64,000 nt of DNA from Macquaria australasica (GCA_005408345.1 SEMN01001210.1:21367-85366), one strand, 5' to 3'. Numbered from the stretch's first letter, positions 37,100 through 49,834 are shown. The notes: generated by a model not told the origin, from the sequence alone. Program-made: numbers and translations.

Positions 37100-37660
37100 C
37101 CGTGACAGTGTTCTTTCTAGCCATGTGGTCAACACCACCCTCTGTCACTGGGTTTTAAGATTTGACAGAAACAACACAGAGAGTGTGTAACAATACATCT
37201 CTAGCTCCATCATGCTGACCACTGGCGTACCTCAGGGCTACATGCTCAGCCCAGTGCTATTCACACTGTTACCACTTAGCTGTCAAGCAAAGTCCAGCTT
37301 CAGTCATGTCATTACATTTGTTAATGACATAGCAGTGGTAGACTGTATCAACAACAATGAGGAAACAGTGCACAGAGAGGAGGTGAAGTCAGGTCCTCTC
37401 TTTTGGGGTAAACATCAGTGATAACCTTACATGGTCCTCCAACACTGCCTGACTTGCCAAGAAAGAAAGGCAGCAGCTTCACTTCACATGGATACTGAAA
37501 AGGCAGTGCTTCTGCTGTTTGTAATCATGAGCCTCTTAGTTTTTAGCTATTATATATTTTTTATATTACTTTTATGACTGTATGACTGTTGCCTGTATTA
37601 TTGTGTTGTCCATGCTTTGCTTTCTGTTGGCCCCAGAGAGGAACAACATTTTGTTCAACA
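37100..37660 (+). mobile_element. LINE reverse-transcriptase relic, upstream of gene 2
   Basis: Encodes LTTGVPQGYMLSPVLFTL and then FVNDIAVVD, corresponding to the RT motifs TGVPQG-LSP-LF and FADD with the catalytic DD changed to ND. It then degrades into a LINE 3' region (HISDNLTWS-like text at 37413-37445). Copies sit at the same place in units 2 and 3, so it was present before the duplications. Confidence 0.65.
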
Positions 37661-37879
37661 TATTGCAACATTAGGATGAATAATAACAAACTAACATGTG
37701 ATTTATGCATGTCTGACTGTCTGAGCTGCCGTATCAGACTGTCATAGATAAGGTGAGTGGCAGAGGAAATGTTACTTATCTCGTCTGAAATTCTTTGAGG
37801 CATATTTAGTCACACATGACATCTGGTACAGATAGTTGGTGGTGAAAGATTTAAGCTTCCTTACATGAACTATTCAATA

Positions 37880-37948
37880 CCCGCCCCTTTCCAATGAGCC
37901 CCTTTACAGTGATATAAATGCCCTTGCTGTGACACGGTTACACGCACA
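37880..37948 (+). promoter_or_regulatory. Core promoter of gene 2
   Basis: CCCGCCCCTTTCCAATGAGC (CCAAT at 37891-37895) followed by TATAAA at 37913-37918, 36 bases before the ATG. The same arrangement and spacing occur before genes 3 and 4. The short distance implies a very short 5' UTR or an upstream start site. Confidence 0.55.
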
Positions 37949-40091
37949 ATGAAGAGCTTCACCTTAATATCAGCTTTACTTCTCTGCAGCCTCAGTAAGT
38001 ACTGGTATTGGATTATTCTGAGCAGCAAACACAATTCGAATCTCTCTGTTATCCAGTAACCCGACTTTATTTTAACTTGCAAATTAGTTAGTATTGAACT
38101 AATTTAGATGTATTGTTGTTGCTTTATCAGCCGAGGAGTAAATCTCTTGTTGTCTCTGCTGTCTGTTTCAGGTTTGATCTCTGTCTCAGTTTGTGAGACT
38201 CAGACTGTGGAGGTCCAGCCTGATGAAGAAGTCACACTGCTGTGCTCCAACATTTCCAAGACTCCAACTCAGACAGACTGGTTCAGAATGGTCAACAGAA
38301 CAAAGCCCTGCTGTATCTCCTATATGTACGGGTCTGATGGCAAAGCTTCAATCTGTGATGGATTTCCAAATGATAAATTTGAAATGAGCTCCAACATCTC
38401 CACTGTCTCTCTTAAAATCAAGCGAGTGGATTTATCTGACTCTGGACTGTATTTCTGTGGATTGTACATAGACACACATACAGTCATTGCAAATGCAACA
38501 CATTTAAAGGTTAAAGGTAAGATTGTTACCTCTTTTAAAAATCTCTTTTTCTCATCATATTTACAGTATATTTCAAATGTATTGTCACAGTAGTATGATA
38601 ACAGCATAAAGACAAACAACAAACCAATACATTTCAAATTATTTCACCCCCATATTTTTTTAAAAGGTAATGGTGACTCTGATGATGAAGTGGATTTGAA
38701 GACTGAAAGTAAGGTTCTCCTTTCCTCTATTGAGATTTGTTTCATTGTGCAAGTTACCATAGAGCCACTTATTTCAATCTTAACCATGTCTAAAGCCACC
38801 AGATTAAAAAACAGAGTCTAATGCTATAATTTTTCTCGTAGAGGAGCCTGATGGAATCACACACCTAATGACTGTGATCCTGGGTGGTGTGACTCTTTTG
38901 TTCACTATAGTCATCATTGTTCTGGCTGTTACAATCAGGAAACTTAAGACAGGTACAGTAGATTTATAATTTGTTGCACATCCTCTTGTAAGTTTTGTCA
39001 ACATGATGGACAAAGGCAAAAGATATGGTCAGTAATAATGAACTAATCACACTTTTGTCTTTTGCCATTTAGCTGCGAATGAAGAACCGCAGCCAGAAAG
39101 AAACAAGGTGAGCCCACTATTAACTTCAACACATGATGAGTCTGTTAACGATCTTTGCCCCGAGCTGCTGCAGGTGGCATCAAACAGCAAATTCAGACAG
39201 GCAGTCATAACAGTCTCATTAATTCATACGTTTAAACTCTAATTTCAGCTGACATCTTTGAACTTTAAATGGACAGTTGAGGTTCATTAACTCGAAAAAT
39301 AATTGCATTTTTGAGCAAAGTTAGTGATTTTGCTTGCATTTGGCTTACTCAGAATGTGAGCAAATGCTATATATATTTATATAAAACCACTGCAAGGTGT
39401 AGCAATTTTAGTTCTGTTAATGAGATTTTCTCAGACAATCTGAACTATATCCTATTATTGTTTGAACAGTCGTGGTTTAAATTATTAGATTAGTGGCTCA
39501 GGAGGTAGAGCGGGTCGTCCATTAATCCCAAGTTGGCTCCTCCTGTCCACATGTCGAAGTGTCCTTGGGCAAGACACTGAACCCAAAGTTGCTCCAAATG
39601 GAGGCCAGCAGCTTGCATGGCAGCTCTGTCGCCATCGGTGGATGTGTGTGTGAATGGGTAAATGAGACCAATCTGTAAAGCGCTTATGGAACCATTACGG
39701 TTTGAAAAAGCACTATGAGGTCCATTTACCATTTAAACTGAGTTTTTCGTAGTTTGAATGTAAATTGTAAAACACATCTGGGACTCTATTAAAAATCAGG
39801 CTTTAGCATTTAGATTAGACATAGCTAAACTATGTTTAACTCTGATCTCAGTTTAAATGATTCCTTTCCTGTACAACCAACAAATCTACCAATTTTACAG
39901 ATTTTTGGCAAAATCAGCTACAGTGTGTGTGTGATACAGTATGTGACTCTAAATACTCTGATTTACAGAATCTGGGCTCAGACGACCTGAACTACGCAGC
40001 TCTAAGTTTCCAGGCAAAGCCAAAGAGAAACCGCAGGCCTGCATCAGACAGAGAGCTGGAGCCAAATGTTGTGTATGCAGCCACCAGATAG
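37949..40091 (+). CDS. Single-V-domain inhibitory receptor, gene 2
   Basis: Predicted 233-aa receptor. Exons: leader 37949-37994 (MKSFTLISALLLCSL); V 38172-38516; stalk 38667-38708; membrane 38842-38952; short 39073-39107; tail 39969-40091. The V domain has C40, W52 and C111 (DSGLYFCG), the family's extra pair C63 and C77, and two further cysteines unique to this copy, C23 and C62. No J-like end. The stalk is acidic (GNGDSDDEVDLKTE). The membrane exon has no charge inside its hydrophobic core. The tail has an ITIM, LNYAAL (Tyr202), and ends NVVYAATR (Tyr229). Inhibition by SH2-phosphatase recruitment is inferred from the ITIM. The poly(A) signal is at 40210. All exons are open with consensus splice sites. 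Confidence 0.88.
39490..39733 (+). mobile_element. tRNA-like SINE in intron 5 of gene 2
   Basis: Starts TTAGTGGCTCAGGAGGTAGA and ends GTCCATTTACCATTT. Same family as 8984-9248, with the B-box region partly deleted. An identical copy with the same deletion is in gene 3 (44348), so it was copied with the duplication. Confidence 0.7.
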
Positions 40092-40209
40092 ACTCAGGAA
40101 CTGCAGCTCAGAGTGGAACTGATGCTTTATCATATTATATCTTATCATATATCATATCTGCTGTTGTGGTTTGTGTGTGATTAGTGGGTGGAAGGAGTCA
40201 CTGGCAAAA

Positions 40210-40215
40210 AATAAA
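40210..40215 (+). terminator. Poly(A) signal of gene 2
   Basis: AATAAA in 'ggcaaaaaataaatttc', about 120 bases after the stop. It is conserved in genes 3 (45068) and 4 (49545). Confidence 0.65.
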
Positions 40216-40421
40216 TTTCAAATAATGTATCTCTGTATTTTCTCACTCATGTTTCTTTCTGTCTTTCTCTCTGTCAAAGTGTCTGTCATTCTTTTTTTGT
40301 CTGCCATTGGTCTGAGAGGAAAAAGATCATGCTTAGTGTGAGATGGAGGAGGAGTCAGAGAGGACACTGATGACTGTCATGCTTACTTATAGAGAGAGTG
40401 AGATGGTCTGTGGAGGGAGGA

Positions 40422-40500
40422 GTACACATCACTTGTTTGGCAGGAAGAGACAGCGCAGTGTGGTCTGAGAACAACTGAGGTGAAATCGTGAGGCCTCTGA
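40422..40500 (+). repeat. Block A copy 4
   Basis: GTACACATCACTTGTTTGGC, AGGAAGAGACAGCGCAGTGT, GGTCTGAGAACAACTGAGG. It lies about 210 bases beyond the gene 2 poly(A) signal. No AATAAA follows it here. Confidence 0.8.
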
Positions 40501-40631
40501 AGTCAAAGCTCTGTGGAAAGTATTCAAGGAAGCAGTGCAAACTAGTCCACTAGCTTAAGACAAAATTAAAATAGCTGCTGTATTCAGACTTTTCTGAGAA
40601 ATAGTGAAGGAAAAAAATAACAATAGAATAA

Positions 40632-40705
40632 ACGAGCCCCCTGTGGAGACAAACATTGTATGGGTCAAAACTAAAGTCTCCACCACAGGAAGACTTCAGC
40701 CAGGG
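40632..40705 (+). repeat. Block B copy of unit 1
   Basis: GTGGAGACAAACATTGTATG, then AAGTCTCCACCACAGGAAGA and CTTCAGCC. CCACAGGAAG keeps the adjoining RUNX-like and ETS-like cores. Confidence 0.65.
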
Positions 40706-40709
40706 GCAA

Positions 40710-42195
40710 AAACATCAAAGGCATTGTTATTCTAACACAATAAGAATACTGCTCCTGTAAAACATGTATATCAATATCCTGCGACATTGTTAAATCACTC
40801 CACTCCTCATCACTTTATGCAAACTCACTTAACTACATTTCCTTCACACACTACATCACAGGTCTCCATTTTGAACATACCCAGCCATAGTCTCAGGTTG
40901 CACTCTCAACTACCAGGTTCCTAATGTTGAGAGGTGTTCACTGGAATAGTTTAACTAGAGTGCAGGGAAGTAAGCCGGAATAAGTAACTAGTATTCTCAT
41001 AATCAAGAGCACAAATAGCAGCATAAAGGAGAATGTTGATGTTAAACAAGACAAAGAGTCTACAGCCATGCAAGTGGCTCTGTGAGGCTGTACTTACACA
41101 CAGCGGTGCTTTGAGCTAGCATGCTGACATCGCCACAAGATCAATGTTAGGGGTCATAAAATGTCATGTCAATCCATCCAGTAGTTGCTGAGACATCTAA
41201 CTCGAAGCCATAATAGTCAACCTCATGATGGTGCTACTGTAGATGACAAGTCAGGGGATCTCCAAAGCCATTTGGATTCATCCTCTGTGGACCACGAATG
41301 TCTGAACAAAGTTTCATGGCAATCCATCCAATAGTTGATGACATATTTCAGTCTAGACCGAAGTTGTGGACCGACTGACCAACTAACCAACATTGCCATG
41401 GCTCTAATAAAAAACATCCCTCAGTAGTCAAGTTTCCATCTGAACGTAAATCTGTCAGGTGTCAGTTGTTTGAAATAACAAGCCTCTGGCCAAACCGTCT
41501 GCCTGTTGTTCAGTACAGAAGCTGTCAATCAAGGTTCAAGGAGGTTTGTGCGTGATCGCGTTGAATGTGACCAATCGTGAGAGGGCCAGTGCCTCCCTTG
41601 GTTTCCGCCCTCAAATTGTCAAAAGTCAGGTCGATTCAAGTGAGCAGAATTCAACTTTGAGAGCAGAGTTAACCTGCAAGAACATGTACGCCCTCCAGCG
41701 CTCACCAAGCTGAAACTCTCTTGCATTTGGTGGTTGCTTTGTGCGCATGCTGCTTAGTTCTTTACACAAAGGTGCAGTTCTTTGCCTCTCCCTATGTTTT
41801 GTTTCTCACTCGCAGCTGCCTGCACAACTCCCGGTTGTTGAATTTGAACGAGAGGACTTATATTGTGCGAGTGGCAATTAATATCTGCGTGTGTGAAATA
41901 ATATATTTTCTCGTGAGTATGTTTTATTGCGCTCGCGACTTATGACATAAATCTGATGCCAAACACTGCATCCATAGAAAGCAGCATCAAGCATAGAAAT
42001 ATGACACCACAGGTCCCTCGCTTTGTTTTCTTGTCACATTTCATAGGTCATACCAGACTGTTATGGATTAGGTGAGGATGCTTTCAATGATGGCTGTATA
42101 AAACTGCAGGAGTCGCTGAGACAATAGATTTCTCAGTTCCAAAGCTATTCTCACTGCTTTACCAGGTGGATTTCTTTGTTGTTGTTGTTGTTGTT
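40710..42195. other. Distal flank of unit 1, no gene
   Basis: Shared almost base for base with unit 2 (45570-46920). Short open frames repeated in both units (for example 41223-41417 on -) are non-coding lookalikes. A (TTG)n run lies at about 42176-42198. Confidence 0.6.
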
Positions 42196-42797
42196 GTTGG
42201 CAGTGTGTACATGCGCAATGGCTCCTCTGGGTCTGATAAAAGAAGCTGTTGGTATTTAAAATGCTGTCCGTGACAGTGTTTGTTCTAGCCATGTGGTCAA
42301 CACCTTCCTCTATCACTGGGTTTTAAGATTTGACAGAAACAACACAGAGAGTGTGTAGCAATACATCTCTAGCTCCATCCTGCTGACCACTGGCGTACCT
42401 CAGGGCTACGTGCTCAGCCCAGTGCTATTCACACTGTTACCACCTAGCTGTCAAGCAAAGTCCAGCTTCAGTCATGTCATTAAGTTTGTTAATGACCTAG
42501 TACCTGACTCTCAGTGTGGACAAGACAAAAAAGAAGAGCTGCCGCATCAGACTGTCATAGATAAGTAGAGGATACCTTCCATGAAAGCTGTACAAATCTG
42601 TAAGAGTGGCAAAGGAAATGTTACTTATCTCGTCTGAAATTCTTTGAGGCATATTTAGTCACACATGACATCTGGTACAGATAGTTGGTGGTGAAAGGTT
42701 TGAGCTTCCTTACATGAACTATTCAATACCCGCCCCTTTCCAATGAGCCCCTTTACAGTGATATAAATGTCCTTGCTGTGACACGGTTATACGCACA

Positions 42798-44949
42798 ATG
42801 AAGAGCTTCACCTTAATATCAGCTTTACTTCTCTGCAGCCTCAGTAAGTACTGGCATTGGATTATTCTGAGCAGCAAACAGAATTCGAATCTCTCTGTTA
42901 TCCTGTAACGTAACTTTATTTTAACTTGCAAATTAGTTAGTATTGAACTAATTTAGATGTATTGTTGTTGCTTTATCAGCTGAGGAGTAAATCTCTTGAT
43001 GTCTCTGCTGTCTGTTTCAGGCTGGATCTCTGTCTCAGCTTCTGAGACTCAAACTGTGGAGGTCCAGCCTGATGAAGAAGTCACACTGCTGTGCTCCAAC
43101 ATTTCCAAACGTCAAGCTCATACACAGTGGTTCAGACTAGTCAACAGAACCAAGCCCCGCTGTATCTCCTATATGTACGGGTCTGATGGCGAAGCTTCAT
43201 TCTGTGATGGATTTCAAAATGGAAAATTTGAAATGAGCTCCAACATCTCTACTGTCTTTCTTAAAATCAAGCGAGTGGAATTATCTGACTCTGGACTGTA
43301 TGTCTGTGGATTGTACATAGACACACATACAGTCATTGCAAATGCAACACATTTAAAGGTTAAAGGTAAGATTGTAGTTAAACCTTACCTCTTTTAAAAA
43401 TCTCTTTTTCTCATCATATTTACAGTATATCTCAAATGTATTGTCACAGTAGTATGAAAACAGCATAAAGACAAACAACAAACCAATACATGTCAAATTA
43501 TTTCACCCCCATATTTTTTAAAAGGTAATGGTGACTCTGATGATGAAGTGGATTTGAAGACTGAAAGTAAGGTTCTCCTTTCCTCTATTGAGATTTGTTT
43601 CATTGTGCAAGTTACCATAGAGCCACTTATTTCAATCTTAACCATGTCTAAAGCCACCAGATTAAAAAACAGAGTCTAATGCTATAATTTTTCTCGTAGA
43701 GGAGCCTGATGGAAAGACACACCTAATGACTGTGATCCTGGGCGGTGTGACTCTTTTGCTCACTATAGTCGTAATTGTTCTGGCTGTTACAATCAGGAAA
43801 CTTAAGACAGGTACAGTAGATTTATAATTTGTTGCACATCCTCTTGTAAGTTTTGTCAACATGATGGACAAAGGCAAACGATATGGTCAGTAATAATGAA
43901 CTAATCAGACTTTTGTCTTTTGCCATTTAGCTGCGAATGAAGAACCGCAGCCAGAAAGAAACAAGGTGAGCCCACCATTAACTTCAACACATGATGAGTC
44001 TGTTAACGATCTTTGCCCCGAGCTGCTGCAGGTGGCATCAAACAGCAAATTCAGACAGGCAGTCATAACAGTCTCATTAATTCATACGTTTAAACTCTAA
44101 TTTCAGCTGACATCTTTGAACTTTAAATGGACAGTTGAGGTTCATTAACTCGAAAAATAATTGCATTTTTGAGCAAAGTTAGTGATTTTGCTTGCATTTG
44201 GCTTACTCAGAATGTGAGCAAATGCTATATATATTTATATAAAACCACTGCAAGGTGTAGCAATTTTAGTTCTGTTAATGAGATTTTCTCAGACAATCTG
44301 AACTATATCCTATTATTGTTTGAACAGTCGTGGTTTAAATTATTAGATTAGTGGCTCAGGAGGTAGAGCGGGTCGTCCATTAATCCCAAGTTGGCTCCTC
44401 CTGTCCACATGTCGAAGTGTCCTTGGGCAAGACACTGAACCCAAAGTTGCTCCAAATGGAGGCCAGCAGCTTGCATGGCAGCTCTGTCGCCATCGGTGGA
44501 TGTGTGTGTGAATGGGTAAATGAGACCAATCTGTAAAGCGCTTATGGAACCATTACGGTTTGAAAAAGCACTATGAGGTCCATTTACCATTTAAACTGAG
44601 TTTTTCGTAGTTTGAATGTAAATTGTAAAACACATCTGGGACTCTATTAAAAATCATGCTTTAGCATTTAGATTAGACATAGCTAAACTATGTTTAACTC
44701 TAATCTCAGTTTAAATGATTCCTTTCTGGTACAACCAACAAATCCACCAATTTTACAGATTTTTGGCAAAATCAGCTACAGTGTGTGTGTGATACAGTAT
44801 GTGACTCTAAATACTCTGATTTACAGAATCTGGGCTCAGACGACCTGAACTACGCAGCTCTAAGTTTCCAGGCAAAGCCAAAGAGAAACCGCAGGCCTGC
44901 ATCTGACAGAGAGCTGGAGCCAAATGTTGTGTATGCAGCCACCAGATAG
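42798..44949 (+). CDS. Single-V-domain inhibitory receptor, gene 3
   Basis: Predicted 233-aa receptor. Exons: leader 42798-42843; V 43021-43365; stalk 43525-43566; membrane 43700-43810; short 43931-43965; tail 44827-44949. The structure is as gene 2: C40, W52, extra pair C63/C77 and C111. The C-to-W loop is SKRQAHTQW, against SKTPTQTDW in gene 2, while the stalk and the tail text are the same; this is the main protein difference. The ITIM is LNYAAL, with a terminal NVVYAATR. Promoter: CCAAT at 42740 and TATAAA at 42762, again 36 bases before the ATG. The poly(A) signal is at 45068. Intact. Confidence 0.88.
44348..44591 (+). mobile_element. tRNA-like SINE in intron 5 of gene 3
   Basis: Identical in layout to 39490-39733, including the same internal loss near the B box. 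Confidence 0.7.
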
Positions 44950-45279
44950 ACTCAGGAACTGCAGCTCAGAGTGGAACTGATGCTTTATCATATTATATCT
45001 TATCATATATCATATCTGCTGTTGTGGTTTGTGTGTGATTAGTGGGTGGAAGGAGTCACTGGCAAAAAATAAATTTCAAATAATGTATCTCTGTATTTTC
45101 TCACTCATGTTTCTTTCTGTCTTTCTCTCTGTCAAAGTGTCTGTCATTCTTTTTTTGTCTGCCATTGGTCTGAGAGGAAAAAGATCATGCTTAGTGTGAG
45201 ATGGAGGAGGAGTCAGAGAGGACACTGATGACTGTCATGCTTACTTATAGAGAGAGTGAGATGGTCTGTGGAGGGAGGA

Positions 45280-45358
45280 GTACACATCACTTGTTTGGCA
45301 GGAAGAGACAGCGCAGTGTGGTCTGAGAACGACTGAGGTGAAATCGTGAGGCCTCTGA
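45280..45358 (+). repeat. Block A copy 5
   Basis: As copy 4 with one change (GAACGACTGAGG). It keeps AGGAAG and TGTGGTC. Confidence 0.8.
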
Positions 45359-45492
45359 AGTCAAAGCTCTGTGGAAAGTATTCAAGGAAGCAGTGCAAAC
45401 TAGTCCACTAGCTTAAGACAAAATTAAAATAGCTGCTGTATTCAGACTTTTCTGAGAAATAGTGAAGGAAAAAAATAACAACAGAATAAACC

Positions 45493-45570
45493 AGCCCCCT
45501 GTGGAGACAAACATTGTCTGTATGGGTCAAAACTAAAGTCTCCACCACAGGAAGACTTCAGCCAGGGGCA
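45493..45570 (+). repeat. Block B copy of unit 2
   Basis: GTGGAGACAAACATTGTCTG, then AGTCTCCACCACAGGAAGAC. Confidence 0.65.
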
Positions 45571-47519
45571 AAAACATCAAAGGCATTGTTATTCTAACAC
45601 AATAAGAATACTGCTCCTGTAAAACATGTATATCAATATCCTGCGACATTGTTAAATCACTCCACTCCTCATCACTTTATGCAAACTCACTTAACTACAT
45701 TTCCTTCACACACTACATCACAGGTCTCCATTTTGAACATACCCAGCCATAGTCTCAGGTTGCACTCTCAACTACCAGGTTCCTAATGTTGAGAGGTGTT
45801 CACTGGAAAAGTTTCACTAGAGTGCAGAGAAGTAAGCCGGAATAAGTAACTAGTATTCTCATAATCAAGAGCACAAATAGCAGCATAAAGGAGAATGTTG
45901 ATGTTAAACAAGACAAAGAGTCTACAGCCATGCAAGTGGCTCTGTGAGGCTGTACTTACACACAGCGGTGCTTTGAGCTAGCATGCTGACATCGTCACAA
46001 GATCAATGTTAGGGGTCATAAAATGTCATGGCAATACATCCAGTAGTTGCTGAGACAACTCACTCGAAGCCATAAAAGTCAACCTCATGATGGTGCTACT
46101 GTAGATGACAAGTCAGGGGATCTCCAAAGCCATTTGGATTCATCCTCTGTGGACCACGAATGTCTGAACAAAGTTTCATGGCAATCCATCCAATAGTTGA
46201 TGACATATTTCAGTCTAGACCGAAGTTGTGGACCGACTGACCAACTAACCAACATTGCCATGGCTCTAATAAAAAACATCCCTCAGTAGTCAAGTTTCCA
46301 TCTGAACGTAAATCTGTCAGGTGTCAGTTGTTTGAAATAACAAGCCTCTGGCCAAACTGTCTGCCTGTTGTTCAGTACAGAAGCTGTCAATCAAGGTTCA
46401 AGGAGGTTTGTGTGTGATCGCGTTGAAAGTGACCAATCATGAGAGGGCCAGTGCCTCCCTTGTTTTCTGCCCTCAAATTGTCAAAAGTCAGGTCGATTCA
46501 AGCGAGCAGAATTCAAATTTGAGAGCAGAGTTAACCTGTGAGAGGATGTACGCCCTCCAGCGCTCGTCAAGTGGAAACTCTCTTGCGTTTGGTGGTTGCT
46601 TTGTGCGCATGCTGCTTAGTTCTTTACACACAGGTGCAGTTCTTTGCCTCTCCCTATGTTTTGTTTCTCAATCGTAGCTGCCTGTACAACTCCTGGTTGT
46701 TGAATTTGTACAAGAGGACTTATATTGTGCGAGTGGCAATTAATATCTGCATGTATGAAATAATATAATTTGCTCGTGAGTATGTTTTATTGCGCTCGCG
46801 ACTTATTCTTGTCACATTTCATAGGTCATACCAGACTGTTATGGATTAGGTGAGGATGCTTTCCAAAGTTCCAAAGTTATTCTCACTGCTTTACCAGGTG
46901 GATTTGTTGTTGTTGTTGGCAATGTGTACATGCGCAATGGTTCCTCTGTGTCTGATAAAAGAAGCTGTTGGTACTTAAAATGCTGTCCATGACAGTGTTT
47001 GTTCTAGCCATGTGGTCAACACCTCCCTCTATCACCGAGTTTTAAGATTTGACAGAAACAACACAGAGAGAGTGTGTAGCAATACATCTATAGCTCCATC
47101 CTGCTGACCACTGGCTACGTGTCAGGGCTACGTGCTCAGCCCAGTGCTATTCACACTGTTACCACCTAGCTGTCAAGCAAAGTCCAGCTTCAGTCATGTC
47201 ATTAAGTTTGTTAATGACATAGTACCTGACTCTCAGTGTGGACAAGGCAAAAGAGAAGAGCTGCCGTATCAGACTGTTACAGATAAGATGAGGATACCTT
47301 CCATGATGGCTGTATAAATCTGTAAGAGTGGCAGAGGAAATGTTACTTATCTCGTCTGAAATTCTTTGAGGCATATTTAGTCACACATGACATCTGGTAC
47401 AGATAGTTAGTGGTGAAAGGTTTGAGCTTCCTTACATGAACTATTCAATACCCGCCCCTTTCCAATGAGCCCCTTTACAGTGATATAAATGTCCTTGCTG
47501 TGACACGGTTATACGCACA

Positions 47520-49426
47520 ATGAAGAGCTTCACCTTAATATCAGTTTTACTTCTCTACAGCCTCAGTAAGTACTGGCATTGGATTTTTCTAAGCAGCAAA
47601 CACAATTCGAATCTCTCTTTCTTCCAGTAAGCAAACTTTATTTTTAACTTACAGATTAGTTAGTATTGAAATAATTTAGATGTATTGTTGTTGCTTTATC
47701 AGCTGAGGAGTAAATCTCTTGTTGTCTCTGCTGTCTGTTTCAGGCTGGATCTCTGTCTCCGTTTCTGAGACTCAGACTGTGGAGGTCCAGCCCGGTGAAG
47801 AAGTTACACTGCTGTGCTCCAACATTTCCAGCACTCCAACTCAAACAGACTGGTTCAGACTGGTCAATAGAACCAAGCCCCGCTGTATCTCCTCTATGTA
47901 CGGGTCTGATGGTAAAGCTTCATTCTGTGATGGATTTCCAAATGGGAAATTTGAAATGAGCTCCAACATCTCCACTGTCTTTCTTAAAATCAAGCGAGTG
48001 GATTTTTTGGACTCTGGACTATATTTCTGTGGATTGTACATAGACACACATACAGTCATTGCCACTGCAACACATTTAAACATTAAAGGTAAGATTGTGG
48101 TTAAGCCTTACCTCTTCTAAAGATCTCTTTTTCTCATCATATTTACAGTATATCTCAAATGTATTATCACAGTAGTATGATAACAGCATAAAGACAAACA
48201 AGAAACCAATACATGTCAAATTATTTCACCCCCGTCTTTTTTTAAAAGGTAATGGTGAATCTGATGATGAAGTGGATTTGAAGACTGAAAGTAAGGTTCT
48301 CCTTTCCTCTCTTGAGATTTGTTTCATTGTGCAAGTTACCATAGAGCCATTTATTTCAATCTTAACCATGTCTAAAGCCACCAGATTAAAAAACAGAGTC
48401 TAATTCTTTATTTTTTCTTGTAGAGGAGCCTGATGGAAAGACACACCTAATGACTGTGATCCTGGGTGGTGTGACTCTTTTGCTCACTATAGTCATCATT
48501 GTTCTGGCTGTTACAATCAGGAAACTTAAGACAGGTACAGTAGATTTATAATTTGTTGCACATCCTCTTGTAAGTTGTGTCAACATGATGGACAAATCCA
48601 AAGAAAACGATATGGTCAGTAATAATGAACTAATCAGACTTTTGTCTTTTGCCATTTAGCTGCGAATGAAGAACCGCAGCCAGAAAGAAACAAGGTGAGC
48701 CCACCATTAACTTATTTAAACACATGATGAGTCTGTTAATGATCTTTGTCCCGAGCTGCTGCAGGTGGCATCAAACAGCAAATTCAGACAGGCATTCATG
48801 ATAGTCCTCTTTAACCTCCAGTAAAAAAGCGGGTCGTCCATTAATCCTAAATTGGTGGTTCGATCCCCGGCTTATCCTGTTCACATGTCGAAGTGTCCTT
48901 GGGCAAGACACTGAACCCTAAATTGCCCCTGATAGAGGCCAACAGCTTGCATGGCAGGTCCGTCACCATTGGTGTGTATGTGTGTGTTTGTGTGTGTGTT
49001 TGTGTGAATGGGTGAATGAGACCAATTATGTAAAGCGCTTTGGGAACCGTTAAGGTTTTAAAAGCGCTCTGTAAGTGAAGTCCATTTAACATTTAAACTG
49101 AGGTTTTGTTAGTTTGAATTTAAATTGTAAAATACATCTGGGACTCTTAAAATCATGCTTTAGCATTTAGATTAGACATAGCTAAACTATGGTTAACTCT
49201 GATCTCAGTTTAAATGATTAATTTCTGGTACAACCCACAAATCAACCAATTTTACAGATTTTTGGCAAACTCAATATGTGACTCTCAATACTCTGATTTA
49301 CAGAATCTGGGCTCAGACGAACTGAACTACGCAGCTCTAAGTTTACAGGCGAAGCCAAAGAGAAACCGCAGGCCTGCATCAGACAGAGAGCTGGAGCCAA
49401 ATGTTGTGTATGCAGCCACCAGATAG
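47520..49426 (+). CDS. Single-V-domain inhibitory receptor, gene 4
   Basis: Predicted 233-aa receptor. Exons: leader 47520-47565 (MKSFTLISVLLLYSL); V 47744-48088; stalk 48249-48290; membrane 48424-48534; short 48660-48694; tail 49304-49426. C40, W52, C63/C77 and C111 are all kept. The C-to-W loop is SSTPTQTDW. The V exon ends ATATHLNIKG where genes 2 and 3 have ANATHLKVKG, so one N-glycosylation site is lost. The ITIM is LNYAAL, preceded by SDELN rather than SDDLN, with a terminal NVVYAATR. Promoter: CCAAT at 47462 and TATAAA at 47484, 36 bases before the ATG. The poly(A) signal is at 49545. Intact. Confidence 0.88.
48823..49098 (+). mobile_element. tRNA-like SINE in intron 5 of gene 4
   Basis: GCGGGTCGTCCATTAATCCT, B-box-like GGTTCGATCCCCGG, a TG-rich run, and the end GTCCATTTAACATTT. 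Unlike the copies in genes 2 and 3 the B box is intact. The SINE therefore entered the ancestral intron, and the deletion occurred in the common ancestor of units 1 and 2. Confidence 0.7.
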
Positions 49427-49753
49427 ACTCAGGAACTGCAGCTCAGAGTGGAACTGATGCTTTATCATATTATATCTTATCATATATCATATCTGCTGTT
49501 GTGTTTTGTGTGTGATTAGTGGGTGGAAGGAGTCACTGGCAAAAAATAAATTTTAAATAATGTTTCTGTATTTTCTCACTCATGTTTCTTTCTGTCTCTC
49601 TCTCTGTCAAAGTGTCTGTCTTTCTTTTTTGTCTGCCATTGGTCTGAGAGGAAAAAGATCATGCTTAGTGTGAGATGGAGGAGGAGTCAGAGAGGACACT
49701 GATGACTGTCATGCTTACTTATAGAGAGAGTGAGATGGTCTGTGGAGGGAGGA

Positions 49754-49834
49754 GTACACTTCACTTGTTTGGCAGGAAGAGACAGCACAGTGTGGTCTGA
49801 GAACAACTGAGGTGAAATCGTGAGGCCTCTGAAG
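49754..49834 (+). repeat. Block A copy 6
   Basis: GTACACTTCACTTGTTTGGC, AGGAAGAGACAGCACAGTGT, GGTCTGAGAACAACTGAGG. Confidence 0.8.

Larger units (their letters stand above)
37037..42195 (+). repeat. Tandem duplication unit 1 (contains single-V gene 2)
   Basis: About 5.1 kb, from 'tgtacatgcacaatggctcc' to just before the same phrase at about 42207. It consists of a LINE relic, single-V gene 2 with a SINE in intron 5, blocks A and B, and a shared distal flank. It is nearly identical to unit 2 over long stretches: exon and intron sizes match and only scattered base changes are visible. Confidence 0.85.
42207..46920 (+). repeat. Tandem duplication unit 2 (contains single-V gene 3)
   Basis: About 4.7 kb, the same order of parts as unit 1. 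The LINE relic at 42240-42530 is shortened after FVNDL. The match to unit 1 extends past the gene to about 46800. Confidence 0.85.

Noticed and set aside
41223..41417. Identical small frames in units 1 and 2 (also 46085-46279; 40355-40540 and copies)
   Set aside because: Their identity reflects recent duplication of non-coding flank. Unit 3 breaks some of them, and they have no ATG-driven conserved product.
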